Shown here piece after piece: positions 24,256 to 32,519 of a DNA stretch of 52,269 nucleotides. A model generated the notes under the pieces. That model had not been told where the DNA came from. It made no database searches and was given only the letters and a program-made list of their open reading frames with translations. Made by a program: the position numbers and the translations under genes. How positions within the stretch are numbered: position 1 is the first letter of the stretch; every line of letters begins with the position of its first letter. Origin of the DNA: a virus; the IMG/VR virus record IMGVR_UViG_3300042691_030245, positions 1 through 52,269 of that record. One strand, 5' to 3'.

Positions 24256-25902
24256 GTGGATATAAATACCCCATATAGCCATCTCGCAATATTATCTTTC
24301 GTTTACATCATAGCATGGTCGTATATTCTCACCCTCAAAGAATTCCTGATAGATGACGATTTCGGAATCAAGCCCTTCTCCGACCGCTTCGTACAGCATA
24401 AAGACCCACAAGGTAACATAGTTAAAGAAGAACTGGTTGACTGGTACGAGCATGATGACAACGGAAAAAAGACGATCTTTAAGAATAACCAGTTTAACCC
24501 TCTTATTGGTATGCCAGGAGCTGTTATTCGTTGGCTCCGCATTCTTTGGGGTAGGAAATGGGCGGTTTTAGGCAAGAACTCAAAAGGTCATGAAGTCTAC
24601 GGTTATGTCCAAAGCGTCACAAAACACCACCTTTTATCTTTCTTAATCCATTACGCCAATATCATCTTGGCTTATACATTCTTAAGCAAAATCTTGGGAG
24701 AAGAACTGGCTTTCTACTCTGCGCTTCTATTTTCAGTTCACCCAATTACCTGCATGTCTGTCGCCTGGATTTCTGGAATTGGCTACCTTACATCTCTCTT
24801 ATTTGCCCTTATCTCTTTCAATCTTCCGAGCGTTTTAAACGGTTCCCCGCTAGTCTATTCCACTTTATTAGCCACCTATCTTTCTTGCGCTGGGTTACTT
24901 GCTGGTTTCGCAAACTGGCTAATTTTACTCTTAATCGGACATAAAGAGTCTGCTTTATCAGCCTTTTTAGTTGCCTTTTTCATGATGGCAACTTTTGGGC
25001 GTAGTACGGTGGATTACAGGAAAAAACAGTTTTCTGACCAAAACATGGGTAAATCGACCACGTTTAACTGGCGCAAGCCGATTGTTATTGTAAAGACCAT
25101 GTATTACTACTTCGCTATGCTGTTGTTTCCAAAGAGACTAGGATTATTCCATAAATGGGGTTATCACTACGATGAGAAAGTGGAGCGCATTGATTTCATG
25201 TTCTTTAAGGGAATTTTTGTTTTATCAGCCCTGTTTTACGCAATTTACGCAGGGCCATTTGCCGTGAAGTTCGGGGCAATATGGCTTATAGCATATCTGC
25301 TATTATTCAGCAATGTTATCACGGCACAACAGTTCGTAGTTGACCGATACGCTTTCATTTCAAGCCTTGGCTTTTGTATTATCACAGCTTATTATCTTTC
25401 TCCTTACCCAGCCCTGTTTTGGTCTTTATGCGGTATTTATATCATGCGGATTTGGTGCCATCTTCCAACATTTAACGACCAAATCTCTTTCTATGAATCA
25501 AATGTGAGGAACTTCCCAGACTCAGAAGTAGCTTATGGCAATCTTGGGGTTGTCTATTCTCAGAACGGAAAGCCTGGCACCTCAGCCGATCTTTGGCAAA
25601 AAGCGCTTTCTATAAATGAGTTTTATGATGTTCCATCTTATAATCTATTTTCTCTTTATAGGCAGAATGGGCTATTAAATGAGGCAAGAGGAATGTTGGT
25701 TAGGTGCCTCAACGCCAAAACCGTCCACTTCAAGGAAAGATGGGAATCTGAGCTTAAAGAGCTTGATAAGCACATTGAGATAAAGAAGAAAGTGGATGAT
25801 TTGAATCGGCAGTTGAATGACGCTATTAGGGACGGAAAGATAGACTTGGTTGCTCCGCTAAGAGAAGAACTCATCAGGATAACAAACCCACCAAAACCAT
25901 GA
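24256..25902 (+). CDS. TMTC-like GT-C membrane glycosyltransferase with TPR tail
   Basis: 548 residues. Residues about 10-410 are polytopic membrane. The first outer loop has an acidic LIDDDF motif (32-36) and a later segment SVHPITCMSVAWISG (160-174), the hallmark of TMTC/PMT-type enzymes that use polyprenyl-phosphate sugars. TPR repeats follow (about 425-500, AYGNLGVVYSQNGK) and a charged coiled-coil end. The GTG start is the only usable one in frame that keeps the first membrane helix, and it has no ribosome-binding site, suggesting a leaderless message. It probably transfers a sugar to a surface glycan or protein outside the cytoplasm. Confidence 0.75.
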   Translation: MDINTPYSHLAILSFVYIIAWSYILTLKEFLIDDDFGIKPFSDRFVQHKDPQGNIVKEELVDWYEHDDNGKKTIFKNNQFNPLIGMPGAVIRWLRILWGRKWAVLGKNSKGHEVYGYVQSVTKHHLLSFLIHYANIILAYTFLSKILGEELAFYSALLFSVHPITCMSVAWISGIGYLTSLLFALISFNLPSVLNGSPLVYSTLLATYLSCAGLLAGFANWLILLLIGHKESALSAFLVAFFMMATFGRSTVDYRKKQFSDQNMGKSTTFNWRKPIVIVKTMYYYFAMLLFPKRLGLFHKWGYHYDEKVERIDFMFFKGIFVLSALFYAIYAGPFAVKFGAIWLIAYLLLFSNVITAQQFVVDRYAFISSLGFCIITAYYLSPYPALFWSLCGIYIMRIWCHLPTFNDQISFYESNVRNFPDSEVAYGNLGVVYSQNGKPGTSADLWQKALSINEFYDVPSYNLFSLYRQNGLLNEARGMLVRCLNAKTVHFKERWESELKELDKHIEIKKKVDDLNRQLNDAIRDGKIDLVAPLREELIRITNPPKP

Positions 25903-26801
25903 GCGAAGAGATAATCTTCAGTTGTGTGATTCCAGCTTCCGCCAAGGATGCCGAGTCTCAGAATTTAAAGGATCTTATTGCCTCGATTAAAGCCCAAGAC
26001 TTTCCTCAAGACCAAATTGAGATTTTAGTAATTACCGATGGTGATTCGGAATCAGCCAAGGGGATTGGAATCAAACGAGCAAAGGGTGAGATCTGTGCCA
26101 TGTTTTGTGCGGATAATGAGATTACAGAAAGTGATCTATTTGAATGGGTTCAAAATTGGTTTTCAGTTCACCCAGAAGCTTCTGGGATGTTTCCAATGCA
26201 TTATGCGTATTTAAAGAAAGACAATTCTTTAAATAGATATTTTTCTCTTATCGGAGGAAACGATCCTGTCTGTTATTACCTTGGAAAAAATGATAGAAAA
26301 CCATGGGCTGACTCTTTAATAAAAAAGTCTAATTACCAACCAAGCTACGGGTGTAACGGATTTTTCTATAAATCTAAAGATATAAAATCAACTAATCTTG
26401 ATAATTATTATCCTATGGACAATGCCCAAGAAGTTCCTGGCGTTATTTACTCATTCACATCTAGCGGGATATGGCATAAGACATCCGACAACCTAATAAC
26501 CTTCTTAAAAAAGAGGTATAAATATGCAAGAAGTCTCTATTGTGATCGATGGGATAGAAGATGGCGAATCATTGATACGAAGGAGGATCGTATTAACCTC
26601 GGAATATTTATCGGATGTACAATCCTCACAATTCCAACATTACTCATTTCTGCCAGAGGTTTTAGCAAAGTGCGTGATCCAGCTTGGTTTTGGCATCCCA
26701 TTGTCTGTTGGGGATTCCTCATCACCTACACCATCTTAGCCCTTAGGAACCTACTCAAATATGGCCGATTCTTTCAATGCCCCCAACCGTCAGTATCATA
26801 A
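25899..26801 (+). CDS. GT2 family glycosyltransferase with C-terminal membrane helices
   Basis: 300 residues: a GT-A nucleotide-sugar fold (FSCVIPASAKDAES start, VITDGDSES), then two membrane helices (about 240-285). The usual DXD metal site appears as ADN (71-73), so catalysis may be altered. The start overlaps the previous stop by 4 bases (ATGA), indicating coupling. Likely adds or attaches a sugar at the inner face of the membrane. Confidence 0.75.
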   Translation: MSEEIIFSCVIPASAKDAESQNLKDLIASIKAQDFPQDQIEILVITDGDSESAKGIGIKRAKGEICAMFCADNEITESDLFEWVQNWFSVHPEASGMFPMHYAYLKKDNSLNRYFSLIGGNDPVCYYLGKNDRKPWADSLIKKSNYQPSYGCNGFFYKSKDIKSTNLDNYYPMDNAQEVPGVIYSFTSSGIWHKTSDNLITFLKKRYKYARSLYCDRWDRRWRIIDTKEDRINLGIFIGCTILTIPTLLISARGFSKVRDPAWFWHPIVCWGFLITYTILALRNLLKYGRFFQCPQPSVS

Positions 26802-27571
26802 TTCCAACTCTAGGAAGAGGAGACTCTTTAAGAGATTGCTTAGAATCCTTATGGTCTCAAACATATCAAGACTTCGAGATCATAAAAGTAACCGAGGAGG
26901 GCGAGCTTGCTAGACTCAGGAATGAAGGCGCAAAAAGAGCCAGAGGACGTTATCTTGTGTTCATTGATGACGACGTTGTCTGCTCCCCTGGATGGCTTTC
27001 CAGAATCGTTCGAATATTTGAAGAGCGACCCGATTGTGCAGGAGTGTCGGGTCCTGCTGTTATCACTGGACAATTTAGACGCAACAGGGACATTTTCTCT
27101 TTCAAGTTCTTCAAGTTCTTATACGATTTCTGGTTTTGTGGAAGGAAATACCGTTTGCCTGGACATATTACAGAAAGCGGGGCATGGACAACGGGTGCGT
27201 GTGATGAGTCCTGCGATTACGAAGGGGAAGTGGAGTTTTTGGAGGCTTGTAATTCCGCTTATCGGGCTGATATATTTCATCGTGTTGGCGGTTTTGATGA
27301 AAGTTTTCGGGGAGTAGGAGATTGGAGTGAGCCAGATTTGGCATTTAGGATTAGGGAAATTGGTTACAAGCTGTGGTTTTCAAGAGATGCCAGGTTGGAG
27401 CACAGACCAAGTAAATCAGGCGCATTTAAGAAGCGACTCAGTGACTCTCGGAACAGGCTGGCGAACTATGAGCTCTTCGCTAAAAGATGGGTTAAACCAC
27501 ATTGGAAGCATGAACTGTATAAGAAATTCTTGAGAACTTATTACAAAATAAAGGAATTTTATGCCTCTTAG
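26777..27571 (+). CDS. GT2 family glycosyltransferase (rhamnosyltransferase-like)
   Basis: 264 residues. VSIIIPTLGRGDSL start, intact DDD metal site (64-66, FIDDDVV), acceptor region ACNSAYRADIFHRVGGFDE (about 156-174) and acid DWSEPDLAFR, all typical of GT2 enzymes acting on lipid-linked glycans. Overlaps its predecessor by 25 bases. Donor sugar cannot be read from sequence. Confidence 0.85.
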   Translation: MPPTVSIIIPTLGRGDSLRDCLESLWSQTYQDFEIIKVTEEGELARLRNEGAKRARGRYLVFIDDDVVCSPGWLSRIVRIFEERPDCAGVSGPAVITGQFRRNRDIFSFKFFKFLYDFWFCGRKYRLPGHITESGAWTTGACDESCDYEGEVEFLEACNSAYRADIFHRVGGFDESFRGVGDWSEPDLAFRIREIGYKLWFSRDARLEHRPSKSGAFKKRLSDSRNRLANYELFAKRWVKPHWKHELYKKFLRTYYKIKEFYAS

Positions 27572-27872
27572 ACCGCTTAACGACTCGATTATCTTAGAAC
27601 CAGAACCAGAAGAATTTGTGGATGTGTCTCCTGAGGTTGAGAAAGCTATTAGGGAAGGAAAGATTCTTTTACCCGAGAAATACGAGTCTTTTTTCAAGAA
27701 GGTGGCTATGAGAGGCACGGTTATATCATGCGGTGACAAGTGCCGTTACAACTGGAAACATGGGGATAAGGTTATTTATGGAAGATTCTGCGGAGCTCCG
27801 CTTCCCATAAAAGATAAGAAATATCGAGTTATTAGAGAGTATGAAGCCCTGGCAAAGGAAGAAAATGCTTGA
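27561..27872 (+). CDS. groES: GroES-like co-chaperonin
   Basis: 103 residues, a full-length Cpn10 fold: N-terminal LRPLNDSIILEPEPEE, a mobile-loop-like segment (about 20-37) and the dome strands with AMRGTVISCGD (about 49-59) and HGDKVIYGRFCG (about 67-78). Co-chaperonins cap the GroEL chamber; phage versions such as T4 gp31 retarget host GroEL to large virion proteins. It overlaps the preceding glycosyltransferase by 11 bases and lies inside the glycan module, away from capsid genes. Confidence 0.85.
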   Translation: MPLRPLNDSIILEPEPEEFVDVSPEVEKAIREGKILLPEKYESFFKKVAMRGTVISCGDKCRYNWKHGDKVIYGRFCGAPLPIKDKKYRVIREYEALAKEENA

Positions 27873-28107
27873 TTACATGAAGCCAGTTGGTGCATTTTTG
27901 GAACATACTATCCGCCCTCTCATAGCTGAATCAAAATGGTTTTTAGATGAACTTGAGAAGAAAGGAATTAAGGTTAATGAGACGAACATTAAACACAGTC
28001 TTGATTATCTTTCTAGCTGTTATATACGCTATGCTGTCATACAACTTGTTCAAAACATAATCATTGCGGGGATTGTATGCCTGACAATTTATCACATCTT
28101 AGTATAG
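27865..28107 (+). CDS. Small tail-anchored membrane protein, 80 aa
   Basis: ATG at 27865 overlaps the groES stop and has an AAGGAAG site upstream; an ATG at 27841 is the alternative. Soluble helical front (about 1-50), one C-terminal membrane segment (about 58-78). Not recognised. Could be a partner or membrane anchor for neighbouring glycosyltransferases. Confidence 0.6.
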   Translation: MLDYMKPVGAFLEHTIRPLIAESKWFLDELEKKGIKVNETNIKHSLDYLSSCYIRYAVIQLVQNIIIAGIVCLTIYHILV

Positions 28108-28796
28108 TAATTCCTTGCTTTAATGAATCGCATGAAGTCTTAGATAAATTATCTAATGAATTAAGACTTCTTGGAGCCGAAGTCATAATAGTTGATGATG
28201 GGTCGCATAAACCATATCCAAACTCCATTAAGCATGGTGTTAATTTTGGATATGGATCTGCCCTAATGACTGGGATTAAGAATTCAACCAATCAAGTTAT
28301 AATGACAGTAGATGGGGATGGGGAGCATAAGTTAGATGATATTATAAGAATGTATGATGTTTGGAAGTTAATGGAAAAAGTAGATATGTTAATAGGTGTT
28401 AGAAGAATTAAAAAGGAAAGTTTAATTAGATTTTTGGGAAGAAAAGTTCTTAACTCTATAGCATCTATTCTTTGTCTTTATTGGTTAAGTGATCTGAATA
28501 GCGGAATGAGGATCTTTAAGAAGGATGTTGTTTCTGGATACTTTCCGATTCTATGCAAAACATTCAGCTTTACCACAAGCCTAACTCTAAGTATGTTAAT
28601 TGACGGGTATCAGATAGAATGGTTTCCAATTAGAAATCTTCCAAGAACTTATGGAAAAAGCAAAGTCAAGGTAATTAGAGATGGATTTGTTACACTTTAT
28701 TATATTTTATGGATTGGTCTAGGATTAAGATCTAGGAAATTTCGAGGTTTTTTAAGGTCTTTAATTTTTTGGCGAAAGGATGTCGCTTCTCAATGA
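28077..28796 (+). CDS. Polyprenyl-phosphate sugar synthase, DPM1/GtrB-like GT2
   Basis: 239 residues. SIVIPCFNES, VDDGS (39-43), catalytic DGDGEH (79-84), and the DPM1-type C-terminal motifs (NSGMRIFKKDV and RTYGKSKVK). These enzymes load a sugar from a nucleotide donor onto polyprenyl phosphate, the donor for membrane GT-C enzymes such as the TMTC-like protein upstream. It lacks the two C-terminal helices of GtrB. The last 65 bases overlap an oppositely oriented HNH gene. Confidence 0.85.
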   Translation: MPDNLSHLSIVIPCFNESHEVLDKLSNELRLLGAEVIIVDDGSHKPYPNSIKHGVNFGYGSALMTGIKNSTNQVIMTVDGDGEHKLDDIIRMYDVWKLMEKVDMLIGVRRIKKESLIRFLGRKVLNSIASILCLYWLSDLNSGMRIFKKDVVSGYFPILCKTFSFTTSLTLSMLIDGYQIEWFPIRNLPRTYGKSKVKVIRDGFVTLYYILWIGLGLRSRKFRGFLRSLIFWRKDVASQ

Positions 28797-29196
28797 TTGA
28801 TTGTTTTATATGCATCTTAGCATGGTATCCTCTATGAATAATTTCAAGATTACTAAGTCTATTATCGGATTTATTATGATTTTTGTGATGAACTATTTCG
28901 TTATAGTCGAGCTTTCTTCCAAGATGTTTTTCCATGACGTATCTATGCTCTCTCATAGATTCTTTTCTTCCTCTTCTTTCGCTTGGTGGAACCCAGATAT
29001 TGACATAACCACCAGTTCTATCTTTTGCTTTAGATATATGCCTTCCACCTCTCCAATTTCCATTATAATGACCATAGGAACCGCAAACGTATGAACAAAA
29101 TCTTACCCTATTTCCATTACTTTTCATTACTGGTTTCACTGGTTTTTTACACACTGGACACTGGACTAAATCTAGTTTTTTACTCATGAATAACAC
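28732..29196 (-). CDS. Free-standing HNH homing endonuclease with zinc finger
   Basis: 154 residues on the opposite strand to the surrounding operon. An N-terminal four-Cys knuckle (C13, C16, C34, C38), then an HNH core: EHRYVMEKHLG (83-93), IVHHKNHNKSDNR (101-113) and LSNLEIIHRGYH (114-125). Its 3' end overlaps the DPM1-like gene by 65 bases. Mobile gene that has entered between two glycan genes without breaking either. Start could also be at 29187. Confidence 0.85.
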   Translation of the reverse strand: MLFMSKKLDLVQCPVCKKPVKPVMKSNGNRVRFCSYVCGSYGHYNGNWRGGRHISKAKDRTGGYVNIWVPPSERRGRKESMREHRYVMEKHLGRKLDYNEIVHHKNHNKSDNRLSNLEIIHRGYHAKMHIKQSIIEKRHPFAKKLKTLKNLEIS

Positions 29197-29200
29197 TATA

Positions 29201-29216
29201 GACGGAGATCACCGTC
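29201..29216. promoter_or_regulatory. Short palindrome between HNH gene and deacetylase
   Basis: GACGGAGATCACCGTC is an inverted repeat with one mismatched pair. It lies in the 20-base gap between the HNH start and the deacetylase start. It contains part of the deacetylase ribosome-binding region (GGAG). It may be an operator of the HNH gene, the endonuclease target scar, or a small translational hairpin. Confidence 0.35.
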
Positions 29217-29726
29217 TTGTCAAATAAGAAAAAAGTAAAGTTTACTGTCGATTGGGAAGTATTCAATTCCTACGACCATCACTCAAAATGGTCTCCTGAC
29301 ATTTGTATTGATGAGCCGACTCATTACCTTCTTGATCTTCTAAGACGGCATAATATTAAGGCAATCTTCTACTGCGTTGGGTGGCTGAAAGATAACAGAT
29401 CTGACCTGTATAAGGCAATTCAAGCTGATGAGCACATTTTGGGAGATCACACCTATTTCCATAGAGGAGAACCAACTTTTAAGCCTTCTAGGGCTCCTCG
29501 CTGGAAAGGCGAGAAACGCCTTTTTAGCGGTGGTTTCTGGTTCCGTCTTATGCCTTATTGGTGGATTAAGAGAGAAGTGGAAAAGGAGGGTATTTTCTTT
29601 ATTCATCCGCATGATGTGTTGCTTGAGCACCCGAAATGTGGGCTTCGCACATTTGACCGCAATATCGGACTTAAAACTTCGAGAGATAAACTAGAACGGC
29701 TTGTTAGGGAGCTTGACTGGGAATGA
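29217..29726 (+). CDS. NodB-type polysaccharide deacetylase
   Basis: 169 residues. Conserved motifs FTVDWE (9-14, catalytic Asp12), GDHTYFH (76-82, metal His78 and His82 in HTxxH spacing) and FFIHPHD (127-133, catalytic His). Shorter than most NodB enzymes (about 200), with the C-terminal strand region reduced. TTG start after the palindrome. Likely removes acetyl groups from an amino sugar in the glycan under construction; related enzymes include PIG-L-unrelated carbohydrate esterase family 4. Confidence 0.82.
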   Translation: MSNKKKVKFTVDWEVFNSYDHHSKWSPDICIDEPTHYLLDLLRRHNIKAIFYCVGWLKDNRSDLYKAIQADEHILGDHTYFHRGEPTFKPSRAPRWKGEKRLFSGGFWFRLMPYWWIKREVEKEGIFFIHPHDVLLEHPKCGLRTFDRNIGLKTSRDKLERLVRELDWE

Positions 29727-29727
29727 G

Positions 29728-30150
29728 TTACTTATTCCATCTTTTTTTAGATGATATTCTCAAATTTTTAAGTCTTTTAGATTCAAAATCATTTCTATGC
29801 TCTAAAAGATGCTCAGCTCTTGTCATGAGAGATAAATTTTCAATAGAATCATTAATGCAATTACCGTCAATATGGTGTATCAACATTCCTTTAGGAATAG
29901 GTCCATTATGAGACTCCCAAACAAAATGAGATCTTCTTTTCCATATATTGGGATGCCCAACTTTAATATCGTATCTTCCAACAGAATTAAGATGCAAAGA
30001 ACCAACTGGTTTTCCGTTTCCTGGGAAGTTTCCTTTTTTAAATTCTGTAGGACTATCCCAAGTTCTTTTTTTACCTTTATTGGGAGAGGTTTGACCTTTT
30101 TTAAACCATCCCTTATTAATAACTTTAATTTTATATTTTCTCGTTTTCAT
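29728..30150 (-). CDS. Free-standing HNH homing endonuclease
   Basis: 140 residues on the minus strand. NUMOD-like basic front (GWFKKGQTSPNKGKK, 14-28) and HNH core IHHIDGNCINDSIENL (91-106) with HLLEH following. It faces against the operon and sits between the deacetylase stop and the methyltransferase start without damaging either. Second HNH insertion in the glycan module; its AT-rich codons suggest separate origin. Confidence 0.87.
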   Translation of the reverse strand: MKTRKYKIKVINKGWFKKGQTSPNKGKKRTWDSPTEFKKGNFPGNGKPVGSLHLNSVGRYDIKVGHPNIWKRRSHFVWESHNGPIPKGMLIHHIDGNCINDSIENLSLMTRAEHLLEHRNDFESKRLKNLRISSKKRWNK

Positions 30151-30194
30151 GCTAGTAATTATATTGTGGAAACGGTTTAAAGTAAAGGATTTTT

Positions 30195-30920
30195 ATGTCT
30201 AGGGGTGAGCCGAAATCAGAGAAGTTAATTCAGGATTATGTTAGCACTTTATATCCTAAAAGATATAGCGGATGTGGTTTTTTGTATCACAGTAAAATTG
30301 TAACAGAAATGCTAAAAGATGTTAAATTTAGAGATGGTAGATATAGTGATAAAATTTTAGATGTTGGATGCGGTCAGGGACTTGTTTCTCAACTCTACCC
30401 TAACTTTGACATTACAGGAATCGATATAAGCGATGGAATGCTTGAAAAGAATCCTTATAAATGGACGAAAGCTCCTGCTGAAGCTATCCCTTTTCCTGAT
30501 AATCATTTTGACTTTGTCGTTTGCCGCAGTCTTCTTCATCATCTTGATGATCCTAGATTGGGTCTTAGAGAAATGTTCAGAGTCCTGAAACCAGGCGGTC
30601 GGTTTGCTTGTTGGGACCCGAATCACAATGCTTTATATGAGCTTGTTAGGCATATATTTCAGCGCACAGACAGATTCAGTCATTTACACAAATCTTTTAC
30701 AGATACCGAGCTATTCGAGATGTTGGAAGAAGTTGGATTTAAGATAACGGAAAAGAAATATATCGGGTATCTCGCTTATCCTTTAACGGCTTTTCCAGAC
30801 ATCATTAAATTCCCCATATCTATCGGGATTGGGCGTAAATTAATCAGATTGGATGATTTTATAGCCAAAACTCCATTAAAGAAATTATCTTGGAGTTTGA
30901 TGGCGAAGGCGGTGAAATAA
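30195..30920 (+). CDS. Class I SAM-dependent methyltransferase
   Basis: 241 residues. SAM motif ILDVGCGQG (54-62), acidic strand ITGIDIS, and post-motif PFPDNHFDFVVCRSLLHHL, characteristic of the Methyltransf_11 fold. C-terminal helical hydrophobic part (about 190-225) may touch membrane or lipid substrate. Overlaps the radical SAM gene by one base. Probably methylates a sugar or lipid intermediate of the module. Confidence 0.85.
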   Translation: MSRGEPKSEKLIQDYVSTLYPKRYSGCGFLYHSKIVTEMLKDVKFRDGRYSDKILDVGCGQGLVSQLYPNFDITGIDISDGMLEKNPYKWTKAPAEAIPFPDNHFDFVVCRSLLHHLDDPRLGLREMFRVLKPGGRFACWDPNHNALYELVRHIFQRTDRFSHLHKSFTDTELFEMLEEVGFKITEKKYIGYLAYPLTAFPDIIKFPISIGIGRKLIRLDDFIAKTPLKKLSWSLMAKAVK

Positions 30921-32518
30921 TGTCTAGTTTATACGGTGATCGTGAAATAAAAAGGTCTGGTAGCGGGGTTCTGACTATTGGAAAAGAGATTGGTTATGAC
31001 CTTTCCCATGTTGATGATTATGGGTTCGAATATGGACCGAAAGATATACGGGTAATGCTCTTTAATCCGCCAGTTTCTTTTGATGTGTTTTATGGGGAAT
31101 GGGACATGTCGGATGTTAAAAGCTCCTCTCCCCCGCTTGGAATCCTAGCCCTAGCTAGCATGATTAAACGATACGGCTACAACGTAAAAGTTGTGGATGC
31201 TCATGCCGATTCTTTAGATATCGAGGCTATTAAACAGCAGATTATTGATTTTCAGCCCGATGTGGTAGGTGTTACTGCCATGACGGTCATGATCTCGGCA
31301 AGTGCGGAGATTGCTAAAGCTGTAAAAGAGATCAATAAGGACATTGTCACTATTTTAGGAGGTGTTCATGTTACGGCAGAACCTATCGAAACGCTTAGGC
31401 GTTATCCTCAGTTCGATTATGCAGTTATCGGCGAGGGAGAAGTGGTGTTTACTGAGTTCCTGGAAAAACTACGAAAAGATGGAAAACCCCAAGCTGTTAA
31501 AAGTCTTGTTTGGAAAGCAGGAGAGGAGATCATAGTCAATGAGCGCAGAGCATTTTTTAAGGGACTGGATGAGTTCCCGCCTCCTGCATTTGATCTTGTC
31601 CCTAATTTGTTTAATCATTATAGGCTTTCAGTATTTGGAACAAAAAAGTTCAAGTCGGTCGGACTTGTCACCTCAAGAGGCTGTACTGGCAAATGCACAT
31701 TCTGTGACCTCGGAGTCGTTGGACGAGGTTATAGAGCTAACTCTGCTGAGTATCTCATCTCTTTAATGAAAGACCTATACCATAACTATGGGGTATCTGA
31801 CTTCCTTTTTTATGATGATCTTTTTGTTGGAAGCCGTCCTCGGTTGCAGGAGATTTGCGAGATTATCATAAGGGAAAAGCTCCCTTTCACATGGTCATGT
31901 TGTGCTCGTGTTGATTTCATCCATGTCGATATGCTGAAACTCATGAAGGATGCTGGGTGTTGGATGATTGAGTACGGCATTGAAAGCGGGTGTCAGAGGA
32001 TCATAGATTCTATGCGGAAAAACATCACGAAGGAGAAAATCGTTGAAACCATTAATGCCACCTACGAAGCTGGTATTGTCACTAAAGGTAACTTTATATT
32101 CGGGAACCCAGGAGAAGATCACTGGTCTATCCTGGAATCGATTGATTTCGCATGCGGAGACCTCAAACTCAACTACGCACAACACACTTTCTTGCAACCT
32201 TTGCCAGGCAGTGAACTTTATGAAACGGCTGGTCGGTACGGAGAATTCGACCCATCCTGGGATCGATTCAATACATTCTCGATCAATTTTATTCCGAAAG
32301 GGTTCACTAGGGATAACCTCGTCATGTACTCAAAATATTTCTGGAACCGTTTCTACCTTCGACCCCACATTATCTGGCAAGAAATCACCAAAATTAAAAG
32401 TATACAAGACCTCCAAAGAGCGTGGCTTGCGATAAAAGGGTTTGTGAAAGCGACTCTTTATAAGCGAAAACTGCCTGATTTTGTGCTAAATCGCAAGGAA
32501 AGAATAGGGGTTCATTGA
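30920..32518 (+). CDS. B12-binding-domain radical SAM enzyme (532 aa)
   Basis: ATG at 30920 overlaps the methyltransferase stop (TAATG). Residues about 43-185 form a cobalamin-binding-type domain (VMLFNPP, VVGVTAMT, ILGGVHVT, YAVIGEGE) without a DXHXXG histidine, as in base-off class B radical SAM methylases. The radical SAM core starts with RGCTGKCTFCD (C255, C259, C262, the canonical CX3CX2C). Such enzymes methylate unreactive carbons or rearrange lipids. Substrate unknown; location suggests a glycan or lipid. Confidence 0.9.
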   Translation: MSSLYGDREIKRSGSGVLTIGKEIGYDLSHVDDYGFEYGPKDIRVMLFNPPVSFDVFYGEWDMSDVKSSSPPLGILALASMIKRYGYNVKVVDAHADSLDIEAIKQQIIDFQPDVVGVTAMTVMISASAEIAKAVKEINKDIVTILGGVHVTAEPIETLRRYPQFDYAVIGEGEVVFTEFLEKLRKDGKPQAVKSLVWKAGEEIIVNERRAFFKGLDEFPPPAFDLVPNLFNHYRLSVFGTKKFKSVGLVTSRGCTGKCTFCDLGVVGRGYRANSAEYLISLMKDLYHNYGVSDFLFYDDLFVGSRPRLQEICEIIIREKLPFTWSCCARVDFIHVDMLKLMKDAGCWMIEYGIESGCQRIIDSMRKNITKEKIVETINATYEAGIVTKGNFIFGNPGEDHWSILESIDFACGDLKLNYAQHTFLQPLPGSELYETAGRYGEFDPSWDRFNTFSINFIPKGFTRDNLVMYSKYFWNRFYLRPHIIWQEITKIKSIQDLQRAWLAIKGFVKATLYKRKLPDFVLNRKERIGVH

Positions 32519-32519
32519 G

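Noticed and set aside
26907-27317. A 136-codon frame within the GT2 gene at 26777-27571
   Set aside because: Shadow of a gene with clear GT2 motifs; Leu/Ser-rich, no ribosome-binding site.
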